From Desulfonatronum thiodismutans (GTDB lineage Bacteria > Desulfobacterota > Desulfovibrionia > Desulfovibrionales > Desulfonatronaceae): a stretch of DNA of 64,000 nt. The translations under genes and the position numbers were made by a program. The first letter of the stretch is position 1; each line of letters starts with the position of its first letter. The notes below the pieces were generated by a model. That model did no database searches. It was given only the letters and a program-made list of their open reading frames with translations, and was not told the origin of the DNA. The stretch covers positions 41,623-105,622 of the forward strand of contig NZ_JPIK01000028.1 of assembly GCF_000717475.1 (NCBI RefSeq), read 5' to 3'. This document shows positions 33,331 to 42,115 of the stretch, piece by piece.

Positions 33331-34737
33331 TTGACCACCTCCTCATCAATCAACTCAGCCGACGTGATCATTATCGGCGGCGGCCCGGCCGGTTTGTTCG
33401 CCGCGTACCACTTGGCCGAAAACACGGACCTGAAGATCATCCTGGTGGACAAGGGCCGATCCCCCCTGCGTCGGTCCTGCCCCATCGGTCAAAAGCAAAG
33501 TCCGACCTGCCACCATTGCAAGCCCTGCAACATTCTTTCCGGAATCGGCGGGGCCGGTCTGTTTTCCGACGGCAAGCTGAACTTCATCCATATCCTCGGC
33601 AAGACGGACCTGACCCAGTTTCTCTCACCGGACCAAGCCAGGGAACTGATTCGCGAAACCGAAACGGTCTTCACCCGGTTCGGTATGGACGGCCCGGTCT
33701 ACCCCACGGACATGGACAAGGCCCGGGAGATCCGCAAACAAGCCAAAAAAGCCGGAATCGACCTGCTCCTGATCCGCCAAAAGCACCTGGGCAGCGACAA
33801 ACTGCCCGACCACATCGCGGCCATGGCCGAGCATATCCAACGCAAGGGCGTAATCATCCGCACCAACGAGGATGTTCGGGAAATCCTGGTGGACCAAGGC
33901 CGTGTCGGCGGAGTGGTCACCGATCAAGCGACCTTGCAATGTCGGCACGTGGTTCTGGCCCCGGGCCGGGTCGGAGCTGACTGGGCCGGGCGCATCGCCC
34001 AGGCCCACGGCATCAACCTGACCCAGCGCGGCATTGAGGTCGGTGTGCGCGTAGAGGTGCATAACGACATTCTCCACGACCTGACCAACGTAATCTACGA
34101 TCCGACCTTTTTCATCCAGACCCGAAAATACGACGACCAGACCCGGACTTTCTGCACCAACCGCGGCGGATACGTCTCCCTGGAGAACTACCAGAACTTC
34201 GTCTGCGTCAACGGCCACGCCTACCTGGACAAGAAGTCCGAAAACAGCAACTTCGCCTTTCTCTCCAAAGTGGTGCTCACCGAACCGGTCACGGACAACC
34301 AAGCCTACGGCGAGTCCATCGGCAAGCTGGCCAGTCTGATCGGCGGCGGCAAGCCCATCCTGCAGCGTTTCGGCGACCTCAAGCGCGGACGACGCAGCAC
34401 CTGGAACCGGATATCCAAGGGTTTCATCCGCCCCACCCTGTCCAACGTCACCTGTGGCGACATCGCTATGGCCCTGCCTGAACGCATCCTGACCAACCTC
34501 GTGGAAGGCCTGGAAAAGCTGAACTGCGTCGTTCCGGGCGTGGCCAATGACGAAACTCTGCTCTACGCCCCGGAAATCAAGTTTTTCGCCACCCAGATGG
34601 AGACCGATGCCGACCTGCGAACCTCCCTGCCGGGCATGTACGTTGCCGGTGACGGTCCCGGCGTGGCCGGCAACATCGTCTCCGCCGCGGCCACCGGAAT
34701 GCTGGCAGCCAAGGGGATCATCAAGGATTTAAGCTGA
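33331..34737 (+). CDS. FAD-dependent oxidoreductase (COG2509-like) with four-cysteine motif
   Basis: This 468-residue flavoprotein has an N-terminal dinucleotide fold (VIIIGGGPAGLFAAYHLAE), a cysteine set C50, C60, C63 and C66 followed by GIGGAGLFSDGKLN, a middle GVRVEVHNDILHDL region and a C-terminal FAD-closing segment GMYVAGDGPGVAGNIVSAAATG. It belongs to the uncharacterised FAD-dependent dehydrogenases related to HI0933/BaiN-type proteins; the reaction is unknown. The start is TTG at 33331-33333 with GGAG five bases upstream; no in-frame ATG lies before the nucleotide-binding motif. A strong terminator follows. Confidence 0.85.
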   Translation: MTTSSSINSADVIIIGGGPAGLFAAYHLAENTDLKIILVDKGRSPLRRSCPIGQKQSPTCHHCKPCNILSGIGGAGLFSDGKLNFIHILGKTDLTQFLSPDQARELIRETETVFTRFGMDGPVYPTDMDKAREIRKQAKKAGIDLLLIRQKHLGSDKLPDHIAAMAEHIQRKGVIIRTNEDVREILVDQGRVGGVVTDQATLQCRHVVLAPGRVGADWAGRIAQAHGINLTQRGIEVGVRVEVHNDILHDLTNVIYDPTFFIQTRKYDDQTRTFCTNRGGYVSLENYQNFVCVNGHAYLDKKSENSNFAFLSKVVLTEPVTDNQAYGESIGKLASLIGGGKPILQRFGDLKRGRRSTWNRISKGFIRPTLSNVTCGDIAMALPERILTNLVEGLEKLNCVVPGVANDETLLYAPEIKFFATQMETDADLRTSLPGMYVAGDGPGVAGNIVSAAATGMLAAKGIIKDLS

Positions 34738-34786
34738 CCGCAAGATACCGAACAAACGTGCACCCTACTCATCACCGAAAGGTTGA

Positions 34787-34818
34787 GGCCGGTTTTCCCA
34801 AGGAAAACCGGCCTTTTT
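34787..34818 (+). terminator. Terminator after the FAD oxidoreductase gene
   Basis: GGCCGGTTTTCC - CAA - GGAAAACCGGCC is followed by TTTTT, a 12-bp perfect stem. Confidence 0.94.
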
Positions 34819-34953
34819 GCTTGTCGTGTCCAAAATCAATACCGCCATGAAAACCCCGCGTTTCCGGACTTGATTTTCTCGCGGGCTGTTGGTAATTATC
34901 ACTGTTTATAGGTTAAGACTGGATAGTCGTGAACAGAAAAAGAGGAACCGGAT

Positions 34954-36219
34954 ATGACTCGAAAAGACCGTACTGAAGGCATCTATAGTCGCCGGGAAGT
35001 ACTGGATGAAAGCGAACGCAGGCAATATTACCAGATCCATCTCAAGGATCTTCTGACCTACGCCTACAGGTACTCCGAGGACGTCAAGAAGCGCTTTGAC
35101 CGGGCCCAGTTCAGCCCGGACAAGTTCAAGGTGCTCAACGACTTGAAGCACATCCCGATCATCAAGAAAAAGGAATTGATTTTCTTGCAGACCATGGGAC
35201 CGCGCCTTGGCGGATTGCTGACCAAGGACCTGGGGGAACTGCGCCGGATTTTTCTTTCTCCCGGCCCGATCTTCGACCCCGAGGACCGCGTCGACGACTA
35301 CTGGGGTTGGACCGAAGGCTTTTATGCCGCCGGATTTCGTCCCGGTGACGTGAACATGATCACCTTCAACTACCACCTCGCCCCCGCCGGGCTGATGTTC
35401 GAGGAGCCGCTGCGCAACCTGGGCTGCGCCGTGGTCCCCGCGGGCCCTGGGAACACCAACACCCAGTTGGACATCATGCAGAAGCTGCGAATCACCGGGT
35501 ACGTCGGTACGCCCAGCTACCTGATGCACCTGGCCCAAAAGGGCGAGGAAGCCGGGCTGAATCTGCGCAAGGATCTCTATCTGGAAGTGGCTTTCGTCAC
35601 CGGCGAAAAATTCCCGGAAAAACTGCGCAACAACCTGGAAAAGAAGTTCGACATCATCATGCGCCAAGGCTACGGCACCGCGGATGTCGGCTCCATCGGC
35701 TACGAATGTTTCCACAAAAACGGGCTGCACGTCTCCAATCGCGTTTTCGCGGAGATTTGCCATCCGGACACCGGGATTCCGCTCAAGGACGGGGAAGTCG
35801 GCGAAATCGTGGTCACGGCCTTCAACAAGACCTACCCGCTGATCCGGCTCTCCACCGGAGACCTGTCCTACATCGACCGGGCGCCTTGCCCATGCGGACG
35901 CTCTTCGCCCCGGCTGGGCAACATCGTCGGCCGCGTGGACACCACGGCCCGGATCAAAGGCATGTTCGTTTACCCGCATCAGGTCGAACAGGTCATGGCC
36001 TCTTTCGAAGAGATCAAGCGCTGGCAGATCGAGGTGACCAACCCCGGGGGCATCGACGAACTGACCCTGTTCATCGAAGCCAGCCAGTTCAAGCGGGAGA
36101 ACGAACTCTTCCATCAGTTCCGCGAGAAGATCGGCCTGCGACCCGACCTGAAAGTCGTGGCTCCTGGTTCGCTTCCGGCTCAAATCCGTCCCATCGAGGA
36201 CAAACGTAAGTGGGATTGA
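34954..36219 (+). CDS. Phenylacetate-CoA ligase-like protein with altered nucleotide-binding loop
   Basis: This 421-residue protein aligns by eye with PaaK. It has RQGYGTADVGSIGYEC, LIRLSTGDLSYIDRAPCPCGRSSPRLGNIVGRVDTTARIKGMFVYPHQVEQVM and a family-like C-terminal domain. The usual SSGTTG adenylation loop is replaced by LSPGPIFDPED (residues 101-111), so normal acyl adenylation is doubtful. The conserved PCPCGR cysteines are kept. An AGAGGA site precedes the ATG. Its last 10 bases overlap the start of the ChaN-like lipoprotein gene. A standard PaaK with an intact loop is encoded at 39343-40641. Confidence 0.85.
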   Translation: MTRKDRTEGIYSRREVLDESERRQYYQIHLKDLLTYAYRYSEDVKKRFDRAQFSPDKFKVLNDLKHIPIIKKKELIFLQTMGPRLGGLLTKDLGELRRIFLSPGPIFDPEDRVDDYWGWTEGFYAAGFRPGDVNMITFNYHLAPAGLMFEEPLRNLGCAVVPAGPGNTNTQLDIMQKLRITGYVGTPSYLMHLAQKGEEAGLNLRKDLYLEVAFVTGEKFPEKLRNNLEKKFDIIMRQGYGTADVGSIGYECFHKNGLHVSNRVFAEICHPDTGIPLKDGEVGEIVVTAFNKTYPLIRLSTGDLSYIDRAPCPCGRSSPRLGNIVGRVDTTARIKGMFVYPHQVEQVMASFEEIKRWQIEVTNPGGIDELTLFIEASQFKRENELFHQFREKIGLRPDLKVVAPGSLPAQIRPIEDKRKWD

Positions 36220-37373
36220 TCCCCCTTCGGGCGCTGTCGGCGATTCTGGCCCTCCTGACCCTCCTGGGCCTGAACGTCGGCTGCGCCCGCCTTCTCTCTC
36301 CCCCCATGCCCGAAACGGCCACGTTGCCGCAGCCCGGGACGCTCTTTCTGGCCGATGGACGTCACGTCGAATCTTCCGAGCTGGCGGCCCTGGTCGCGTC
36401 TCACGATTTCATTCTGATCGGCGAGTCCCACGCCAATGCCTGCGATCATCAGTTCCAGACCGAGGCCCTGGGCATTTTGGCCCAATCCGGTCTGCCGCTT
36501 GCACTTGGGTTGGAGATGGTTCCCTGGTCCGCCCAGGCGGTCCTGGACGCATTTTACCAGGGAGGCGTAGAGCTGAATGAACTGGAAGAGAAGTTGGGCT
36601 GGCAGGACTACTGGGGATACAATTTTGCCTTCTATCGTCCGATCCTGGCTCAGGCCAAGGAATCCGACATTCCGGTTTACGGCCTGAACGTGCCCAAGGC
36701 CCTGCTGCATCGGATCCGTGCCGACGGCCTGGACAGCATCCCTTCCGAAGAGCGCGGCCTGCTTCCCCCGGCGCTGATCCCTCCCCCGCCTACTCAGCGG
36801 GCCATGATCGAAGAGGAATACCACCGGCACCTGAAATTGATGCCGGACCGGACCATGGAAGCCGGGTTCGACCTGGAACGATTCATGATAATCCAGTCCC
36901 TCTGGGATACCCAGATGGCCCATGCCGCGATCCAGCATCGCGAAGCGGATGAAACCATGGTCATCCTGACCGGTGCGGCCCATGTTGAAGACGGTCACGG
37001 GATTGCCTATCGACTCGGCCTGCTGGACGAGGCCCCCCGGATACTGTCCCTGATCCCCTGGCGCGGAGGTCCAATCCCGGACCCCACGGCCGGAGATTTC
37101 TTTTTCTACTGTCCGGAACCACCGAGACGTCTGGGCATGCTCATCACCTGGGTCGACGATCAGGTGGTCGTCACCGGCGTGATTCCAAACTCCCTGGCCC
37201 AGGAAGCCGGGTTGCAGCCCGGAGACGTCCTGCTCGCCGCGGACGAAACTCCCATTACAGCCCTGGAAGTCCTGCACCACGCCGGAGTCCAGGCCAAAAC
37301 CGATCAACGGCCCCTACTCCTGAGAGTACTCCGAGACGGCGACCAAATTACCATCCCCATCACCTCCCCTTGA
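36210..37373 (+). CDS. ChaN-like lipoprotein with C-terminal PDZ domain
   Basis: This 387-residue protein has an N-terminal signal with a lipobox ending at C25 (LLGLNVGCA), so it should be a lipid-anchored envelope protein. Residues about 45-270 match ChaN / DUF399 (DFILIGESHANACDHQFQTEAL in outline, ALGLEMVPW, VILTGAAHVEDGHGI), a family related to haem-binding uptake proteins and the Tiki hydrolase fold. Residues about 300-385 form a PDZ domain (VVVTGVIPNSLAQEAGLQPGDVLLAADE). The start is GTG at 36210-36212 within the end of the PaaK-like gene, with GAGGA upstream. Function in iron or haem handling is inferred only from the family. Confidence 0.85.
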   Translation: MGLIPLRALSAILALLTLLGLNVGCARLLSPPMPETATLPQPGTLFLADGRHVESSELAALVASHDFILIGESHANACDHQFQTEALGILAQSGLPLALGLEMVPWSAQAVLDAFYQGGVELNELEEKLGWQDYWGYNFAFYRPILAQAKESDIPVYGLNVPKALLHRIRADGLDSIPSEERGLLPPALIPPPPTQRAMIEEEYHRHLKLMPDRTMEAGFDLERFMIIQSLWDTQMAHAAIQHREADETMVILTGAAHVEDGHGIAYRLGLLDEAPRILSLIPWRGGPIPDPTAGDFFFYCPEPPRRLGMLITWVDDQVVVTGVIPNSLAQEAGLQPGDVLLAADETPITALEVLHHAGVQAKTDQRPLLLRVLRDGDQITIPITSP

Positions 37374-37439
37374 CGACGTCACCAGCGTTACCACCTTCCG
37401 CTTCCTGACTCCTGAATTCTGACTCCTGACATCTGAATC

Positions 37440-38255
37440 ATGCCCGAACTGCCTGAAGTGGAAACCATTGCCCAAGGGCTCCGCCCTCTGCTCACGGGGC
37501 GGACCGTCATCGGAGTGCCGCACATCGCCGCGCATCTGGCCAAGGGAGACCGGGACCTGGCCCGGGAAGTCATCGGGCGAACCATCCGCGGCGTCTCCCG
37601 CCGGGGCAAATTGTTGTTTCTGGAGTTTCCGGATCAAGACGTGCTGGTGTTTCACCTGCGCATGACCGGAAGGCTGGGTCTCATGCCCGCCGGTCTTGCT
37701 CCTGCCCGGCACGTGCATTTGTTGTTGGATCTGGACGACGGGACCACGCTGTATTTTCAGGACCAACGCAAATTCGGAACCTGCGGCCTGTTTGCCGACG
37801 AGGAGCTGAAGCGATGGCCCTTTTATCGCAACCTCGGACCGGAACCGCTGGGGTTGGATTTGGAGACCTTCACGAGGCAAATCAGTGGGAAGAAAGGGCG
37901 GATCAAGGCATTGCTGTTGGATCAGCGGATCATTGCCGGAATCGGCAACATCTATGCCGATGAAAGCCTTTTCCGAGCGGACATCCATCCGGCGACGCCA
38001 GCATATCGGATCGTCCCGGAACGCCTGGCCGGACTCCTAACAAGCATCCAGAGCGTCCTGGAGGAAGCCATCGCCGCAGGAGGCAGTTCCATCCGGGACT
38101 ACCGCACCGCGGCGGGACTCGTGGGGACGTTTCAAAATACCTTTCAGGTCTATGGGCGTGGGGGGCTGCCCTGCGTACTCTGCGGCACGGCCCTCCAGAC
38201 CGCCAAGGTCGCCGGTCGGACCACCTGCTTCTGCCCGGATTGCCAAGTGGTGTAA
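37440..38255 (+). CDS. mutM: Formamidopyrimidine-DNA glycosylase
   Basis: This 271-residue DNA repair enzyme removes 8-oxoguanine and other oxidised purines. It begins MPELPEVETIAQGL (catalytic P2 and E3), has RRGKLLFLEF with the conserved lysine, FHLRMTGRLG, an H2TH region (LLLDQRIIAGIGNIYADESLF) and a C-terminal zinc finger (CVLC and CFCPDC). All catalytic and zinc residues are present. The gene is 66 bp after the ChaN-like gene and probably in the same unit. Confidence 0.97.
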   Translation: MPELPEVETIAQGLRPLLTGRTVIGVPHIAAHLAKGDRDLAREVIGRTIRGVSRRGKLLFLEFPDQDVLVFHLRMTGRLGLMPAGLAPARHVHLLLDLDDGTTLYFQDQRKFGTCGLFADEELKRWPFYRNLGPEPLGLDLETFTRQISGKKGRIKALLLDQRIIAGIGNIYADESLFRADIHPATPAYRIVPERLAGLLTSIQSVLEEAIAAGGSSIRDYRTAAGLVGTFQNTFQVYGRGGLPCVLCGTALQTAKVAGRTTCFCPDCQVV

Positions 38256-38308
38256 GGGAGTTGACCGGTCTCAACTTGCATGAAGAGCATATTGGCAGCT
38301 TATCCAAA

Positions 38309-38502
38309 CTCCCTGAAAGGGAGACATCGTATAGCCGGTGGTTTCAACCACCGGCAAGCGTATTTCATGTGAGCGAGTCCTGAAGGGACGACATTTTTTT
38401 ATTATTTCGGCATGAAATGTCGTCCCTTCAGGACTTGAAAATGCTGTATACTTCATCCCGGTGGTTGAAACCACCGGCTATACGACAACATCCCTTCGGG
38501 AT
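38309..38502. repeat. Long nested palindrome, copy 1
   Basis: The element is built as a series of small hairpins arranged as one large palindrome. CTCCCTGAAAGGGAG (38309-38323), CGTATAGCCGGTGGTTTCAA...CCGG (38328-38354) and GAGTCCTGAAGGGACGACAT (38375-38394) are mirrored by ATGTCGTCCCTTCAGGACT (38417-38435), CCGGTGGTTGAAACCACCGG...TACG (38458-38484) and ATCCCTTCGGGAT (38490-38502). A second copy in opposite orientation is at 56619-56805. Confidence 0.9.
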
Positions 38503-38560
38503 TGCAGAAAATCGTTCCGAGAAACGAACCGAATCAAGACCACTTCCGTAGTTCGGACTT

Positions 38561-38765
38561 GATAATTATCTAACTACTCAGCACATCCTATGTCCGCTCT
38601 TACTCCGGCAATCGGAGTCGGGGTCGGGGTCGCTATCGGAATCGGGATCGGGATCGGAACAGGAAAAAAACTCTGAACGAATCCCAGCATTTTCGATCCC
38701 GATACCGATCCCGACTCCGACCCCGGCAACGGCATTGCTCTATGCTGAGTAGTTACATAATTATG
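38561..38765. repeat. Inverted-repeat-bounded element (TIR family copy 2) containing hexamer arrays (site B)
   Basis: GATAATTATCTAACTACTCAGCA stretches (38561-38583) and its mirror TGCTGAGTAGTTACATAATTATG (38743-38765) match at 21 of 23 positions. Between them lie complementary hexamer arrays GGAGTCGGGGTCGGGGTCG-like (38609-38659) and CGATCCCGATACCGATCCCG-like (38692-38732). There is no coding sequence inside. The layout is that of a MITE-like palindromic element. Confidence 0.75.
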
Positions 38766-38833
38766 AACATGCCGAAGCTTATTCGTGCGTTGAAAAAAAG
38801 AAATGTCGCTATAGTGCAAGGCAAGCACAGCGA

Positions 38834-39340
38834 TCAGCCGGGCCAAACCAGATCAAAGCTCAAGACGATCATCCAGATCCCGAGACAGACCTTGACCACC
38901 GTGCCGAAAACCTTGTTCCACATCGCGCCCCAGGCAGCCCGTCGCGCGGCCGCCATCGGGTAGCCCTGACCCAACTCGATCAGCAGACTGCCTGCGTAAG
39001 CCCCCAGAAAGGAACCGGGAACCGCGCCCAGCCCGAAAAAAAAGGGGGCGCCGAAGACGCCCCCGATAATTGCCCCGACTACGGCCGCCCACGCCCCTTT
39101 CCGGCTTCCTCCGAACCGCCGCCCGCCCCACATCTGGGCCGCGAACTCCACGACCTCACCCAGCACGCAAAGCGCGAACAAGGCAGCGAAAAAACCGATC
39201 CCGCCCACGAACTCCGGATGAATCCAGCCCCAACCCGCCACGGCGATCAGAATCAGCCAATTGGCCGGCAGACCGAACACGTGCAACACCAGAAGCAGGC
39301 CAAGAAACGCCAGAAACAGTCCGGCCAGGATAAACGACAT
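38834..39340 (-). CDS. DUF456-family small membrane protein
   Basis: This 168-residue protein has four or five hydrophobic segments (ILAGLFLAFLGLLLVLHVFGLP, WLILIAVAGWGW, FFAALFALCVLGEVVEF) and glycine-rich GAWAAVVGAIIGGVFGAPFFFGLGAVPGSFLGAYAGSL in outline, the typical DUF456 pattern. Function is unknown. The ATG at 39338-39340 starts two bases after the stop codon of the paaK gene, so translation is probably coupled; a GTG ten codons earlier is possible. It is the last gene of the rpsF-dnaB-paaK run. Confidence 0.87.
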   Translation of the reverse strand: MSFILAGLFLAFLGLLLVLHVFGLPANWLILIAVAGWGWIHPEFVGGIGFFAALFALCVLGEVVEFAAQMWGGRRFGGSRKGAWAAVVGAIIGGVFGAPFFFGLGAVPGSFLGAYAGSLLIELGQGYPMAAARRAAWGAMWNKVFGTVVKVCLGIWMIVLSFDLVWPG

Positions 39341-39342
39341 CG

Positions 39343-40641
39343 TTACTCGGCTTGCCCCCGCAAATCGCACACCCGCTGGGCCTTGCCCTCAGAGCAAGGC
39401 AGGCTCCGGGCTTCCACCAGTTCCACCTTGGGCGTGACCAGCAATTCATCACGCAGCAGGCCGGTGATTTTGTTCTGGAGTTTCTTGAGCTCCCGCATGT
39501 CTTCCACGAAAAATTCGCTCTTAACTTCCACCTGAACCTTGAACTGATCCAGATAGCCTTGCCGTTCCAACACGATCAGATAATTCTGTCCCACTTCCGG
39601 AATGGCCATCAGCACGCGCTCCACCTGCATCGGGAAGATGTTCACGCCCTTGATGATGATCATGTCGTCGCTGCGTCCGACAATCCGGTCAATGCGGCGA
39701 TGCACCCGGCCGCAGGGACAGTCTCCAGGCAGAAAACGGGTCAGATCTCGGGTACGATAGCGCAGGATCGGCATGCCTTCGCGGGTCAGCGTGGTCAGGA
39801 TCAGTTCTCCCACCTCCCCTTCCGGGACAGGCTCCAGCGTGACCGGATCGAGAATCTCCGGCAAAAAGGCGTCTTCCCAGATGTGCATCCCGTTTTGCTC
39901 CGGACATTCGAAAGCCACACCGGGACCGTTCATCTCGGACAGCCCGTAAGAGTTGTAGGCCTTCACCCCGTACAATTCCTCGATCCGTCGGCGAATCTCC
40001 TCGGAATGCGGCTCCGCGCCGATCAGGGCGGTCTTCAGATGCAATCCGCTCGGCTCCACGCCCAGGGACTGAAATACCGTGGCCAGATGCAGGGCGTAGG
40101 AAGGAATGATGTGAATCACCGTGACGAGGAAATCCTGAAGCAGCTTGATCTGCCGCTTGCTGTTGCCCGCGCCGGCGGGGATGGTCAGGCATCCCAGGCG
40201 CTCCGCGCCGTAATGGATGCCCAGGCCTCCGGTGAACAGGCCGTACCCGCTCATATTTTGAAAGACATCGCCGGGCCGCACCCCGACCATATGGAAGCAG
40301 CGGGCCACCAAGTCGGCCCAAGTCTGAATGTCCCCGGCGGTATGAAAAATCACGGTCGCCGCGCCAGTGGTCCCTGAAGAGGCATGCAGCCGGACCATTT
40401 CCTCCTTGGGCCGACAAAGCAGCCCGTCCGGATAACTGGACCGCAGGTGCTCCTTGTCGGTCAGAGGGATCCGCGCCAAGTCATCCAGGCCTCGGATCTG
40501 GTCGGCCCGGAGGCCGTGCTCCTGAAACAATCCGGCATACAGCGGCGAGCGGGCCGCCGCTTGCGTCACGCTGCGCAGCCTGACGGACTGCAAGCCTTCC
40601 AGTTCCTTGCGATCAAGGCCTTCCAGGGGATCGAAAAACAC
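39343..40641 (-). CDS. paaK: Phenylacetate-CoA ligase (AMP-forming)
   Basis: This 432-residue enzyme activates an aryl-acetic or similar acid to its CoA thioester. The intact ATP loop HASSGTTGAATVIFHTAGD, NSYGLSEMNGPGVAFEC, RYRTRDLTRFLPGDCPCGRVHRRIDRIVGRSDDMIIIKGVNIFP and the C-terminal lid domain all match PaaK. In sulfate reducers such proteins often work with indolepyruvate or other keto-acid oxidoreductases, but none is next to it here. The start is GTG at 40639-40641 with AAGGAGG four bases upstream; the frame continues 60 codons further, but that part has no family match and overlaps dnaB. Confidence 0.92.
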   Translation of the reverse strand: MFFDPLEGLDRKELEGLQSVRLRSVTQAAARSPLYAGLFQEHGLRADQIRGLDDLARIPLTDKEHLRSSYPDGLLCRPKEEMVRLHASSGTTGAATVIFHTAGDIQTWADLVARCFHMVGVRPGDVFQNMSGYGLFTGGLGIHYGAERLGCLTIPAGAGNSKRQIKLLQDFLVTVIHIIPSYALHLATVFQSLGVEPSGLHLKTALIGAEPHSEEIRRRIEELYGVKAYNSYGLSEMNGPGVAFECPEQNGMHIWEDAFLPEILDPVTLEPVPEGEVGELILTTLTREGMPILRYRTRDLTRFLPGDCPCGRVHRRIDRIVGRSDDMIIIKGVNIFPMQVERVLMAIPEVGQNYLIVLERQGYLDQFKVQVEVKSEFFVEDMRELKKLQNKITGLLRDELLVTPKVELVEARSLPCSEGKAQRVCDLRGQAE

Positions 40642-40684
40642 ATTGCCTCCTTGTCTTACGGGGACAGGTGCGCAAGAAACAATC

Positions 40685-42055
40685 CTACGCGCCGGATTGA
40701 AAACTTTCCGAAGGCGGCGGGACATCAACCAGATTTTCGAACGCGGTGTACGAGTCCAGATAGGCCAGTTCCACCTCGCCCACCGGCCCGTTGCGCTGCT
40801 TGCCGATGATGATCTCCGCAATGCCCTTTTTGGGATTGCCTTCCTGCTTGTTGTAAACCTCGTCGCGGTAAATGAAGGCGATCACGTCCGCATCCTGTTC
40901 GATCGCGCCGGATTCGCGCAAGTCCGAAAGCATCGGCCGCCGGTTGCTGCGTTCCTCGACCTTTCGGTTGAGCTGGGCCAGGGCGATCATCGGCAGGTCC
41001 AGTTCCTTGGCCAGCCCTTTCAGGGTCCGGGAAATTTCGGAAATCTCCTGCTCGCGGGAATCAATCCGTCGACTGGCCCGCATCAACTGAAGATAATCCA
41101 CCACCACCAAGCCCAAATTCTTTTCGGATTTGAGCCTGCGACACCTGGCCCGGAGGTCGAGGGTTCCCAGGGCCGGGGTGTCGTCGATGAAAATGGAAGC
41201 CTGGGACAAGGCATCCGCGGCATGATACAGACGGGTCCAGTCCTCGTCATTCAGGAAACCGCGGCGAAACCTGGCCAGGTCCACCTTGCCCCAGGCGCAG
41301 AGCATGCGCATCATCAATTGCTCCTTGGACATTTCCAGGGAGAAAACGGCCGTGGGGACTTCCTTGAGTATGGCGGCCCGCATGGCGATGTTCAGGGCAA
41401 AAGCGGTCTTGCCCATGCTGGGCCGGGCCGCGATGATGATCAGGTCCGAGGGTTGCAACCCGGCGGTCATCTCATCCAGCTTATGGTAGCCCGTGGGCAC
41501 GCCGGTAACCAGCTCCTGGCGCTCGACCCGCTTTTCCAAGTGCTCGAAGACCTGATTGACCAGTTCTTTGGTGGTGGAAAAAATACTCTTGGTTCTATTT
41601 TCGGAAATAGCGAAAATGGCTGCTTCCGATTCGTCCAGAACCTTGTCAACGTCCTGTCCGCCCTCGTGACAGTTGACGACGATGTCGGACGCGGCGCCGA
41701 TCAGCCGCCGCAAAATGGCTTTGTCCCGGACGATCCGGGCATAGGATTCGCCATGAGAGGCGGCGACAAGGGATTCGGTCAGGGAAGCCAGATATACCGG
41801 ACCGCCTACTTCTTCCAGTATCCCCGAGCTTTGAAGATGGTCGACCAGGGTGACCAGGTCAATAGGCACCCGGCGCTGGTAGAGCTGAATGCAAGACTGA
41901 AAAATGCTCCGGTGAGCCGGTGAGTAGAAGTCGTCCTCGCCGACGATTTCAAGCAGCGAGTCGATCAAGTCCGGACGCAAAAAAATCCCCCCCAGAACCG
42001 CCTGTTCGGCTTCCAGGTTCTGGGGGGGCGTCTTGCCGGTGATGGTCGCCGTCAT
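40685..42055 (-). CDS. dnaB: Replicative DNA helicase DnaB
   Basis: This 456-residue hexameric helicase unwinds DNA ahead of the replication fork. It has an N-terminal domain (PPQNLEAEQAVLGGIFL, DFYSPAHRSIFQSCIQLY), a RecA-like domain with Walker A ARPSMGKTAFALN, FSLEMSKEQLMMR, LVVVDYLQLM (Walker B) and RGSREQEISEISRTLKGLAKEL-like DnaB signature, and C-terminal ESGAIEQDADVIAFIYRD. No intein is present. I chose the ATG at 42053-42055; a GTG twelve codons upstream is possible and neither has a strong ribosome binding site. It is 60 bp after rplI, the common rpsF-rpsR-rplI-dnaB order. Confidence 0.96.
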   Translation of the reverse strand: MTATITGKTPPQNLEAEQAVLGGIFLRPDLIDSLLEIVGEDDFYSPAHRSIFQSCIQLYQRRVPIDLVTLVDHLQSSGILEEVGGPVYLASLTESLVAASHGESYARIVRDKAILRRLIGAASDIVVNCHEGGQDVDKVLDESEAAIFAISENRTKSIFSTTKELVNQVFEHLEKRVERQELVTGVPTGYHKLDEMTAGLQPSDLIIIAARPSMGKTAFALNIAMRAAILKEVPTAVFSLEMSKEQLMMRMLCAWGKVDLARFRRGFLNDEDWTRLYHAADALSQASIFIDDTPALGTLDLRARCRRLKSEKNLGLVVVDYLQLMRASRRIDSREQEISEISRTLKGLAKELDLPMIALAQLNRKVEERSNRRPMLSDLRESGAIEQDADVIAFIYRDEVYNKQEGNPKKGIAEIIIGKQRNGPVGEVELAYLDSYTAFENLVDVPPPSESFQSGA

Positions 42056-42115
42056 TGGAACGGCGGGGCTTTTTTGAGGTGAGCGTGGCACGAGCCTATC
42101 CCAGCGGGGGAGAGC

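Noticed and set aside
40642..40821. 60-codon extension of paaK overlapping dnaB.
   Set aside because: There is no similarity to PaaK N-termini; the GTG at 40641 with AAGGAGG gives a protein of normal length.
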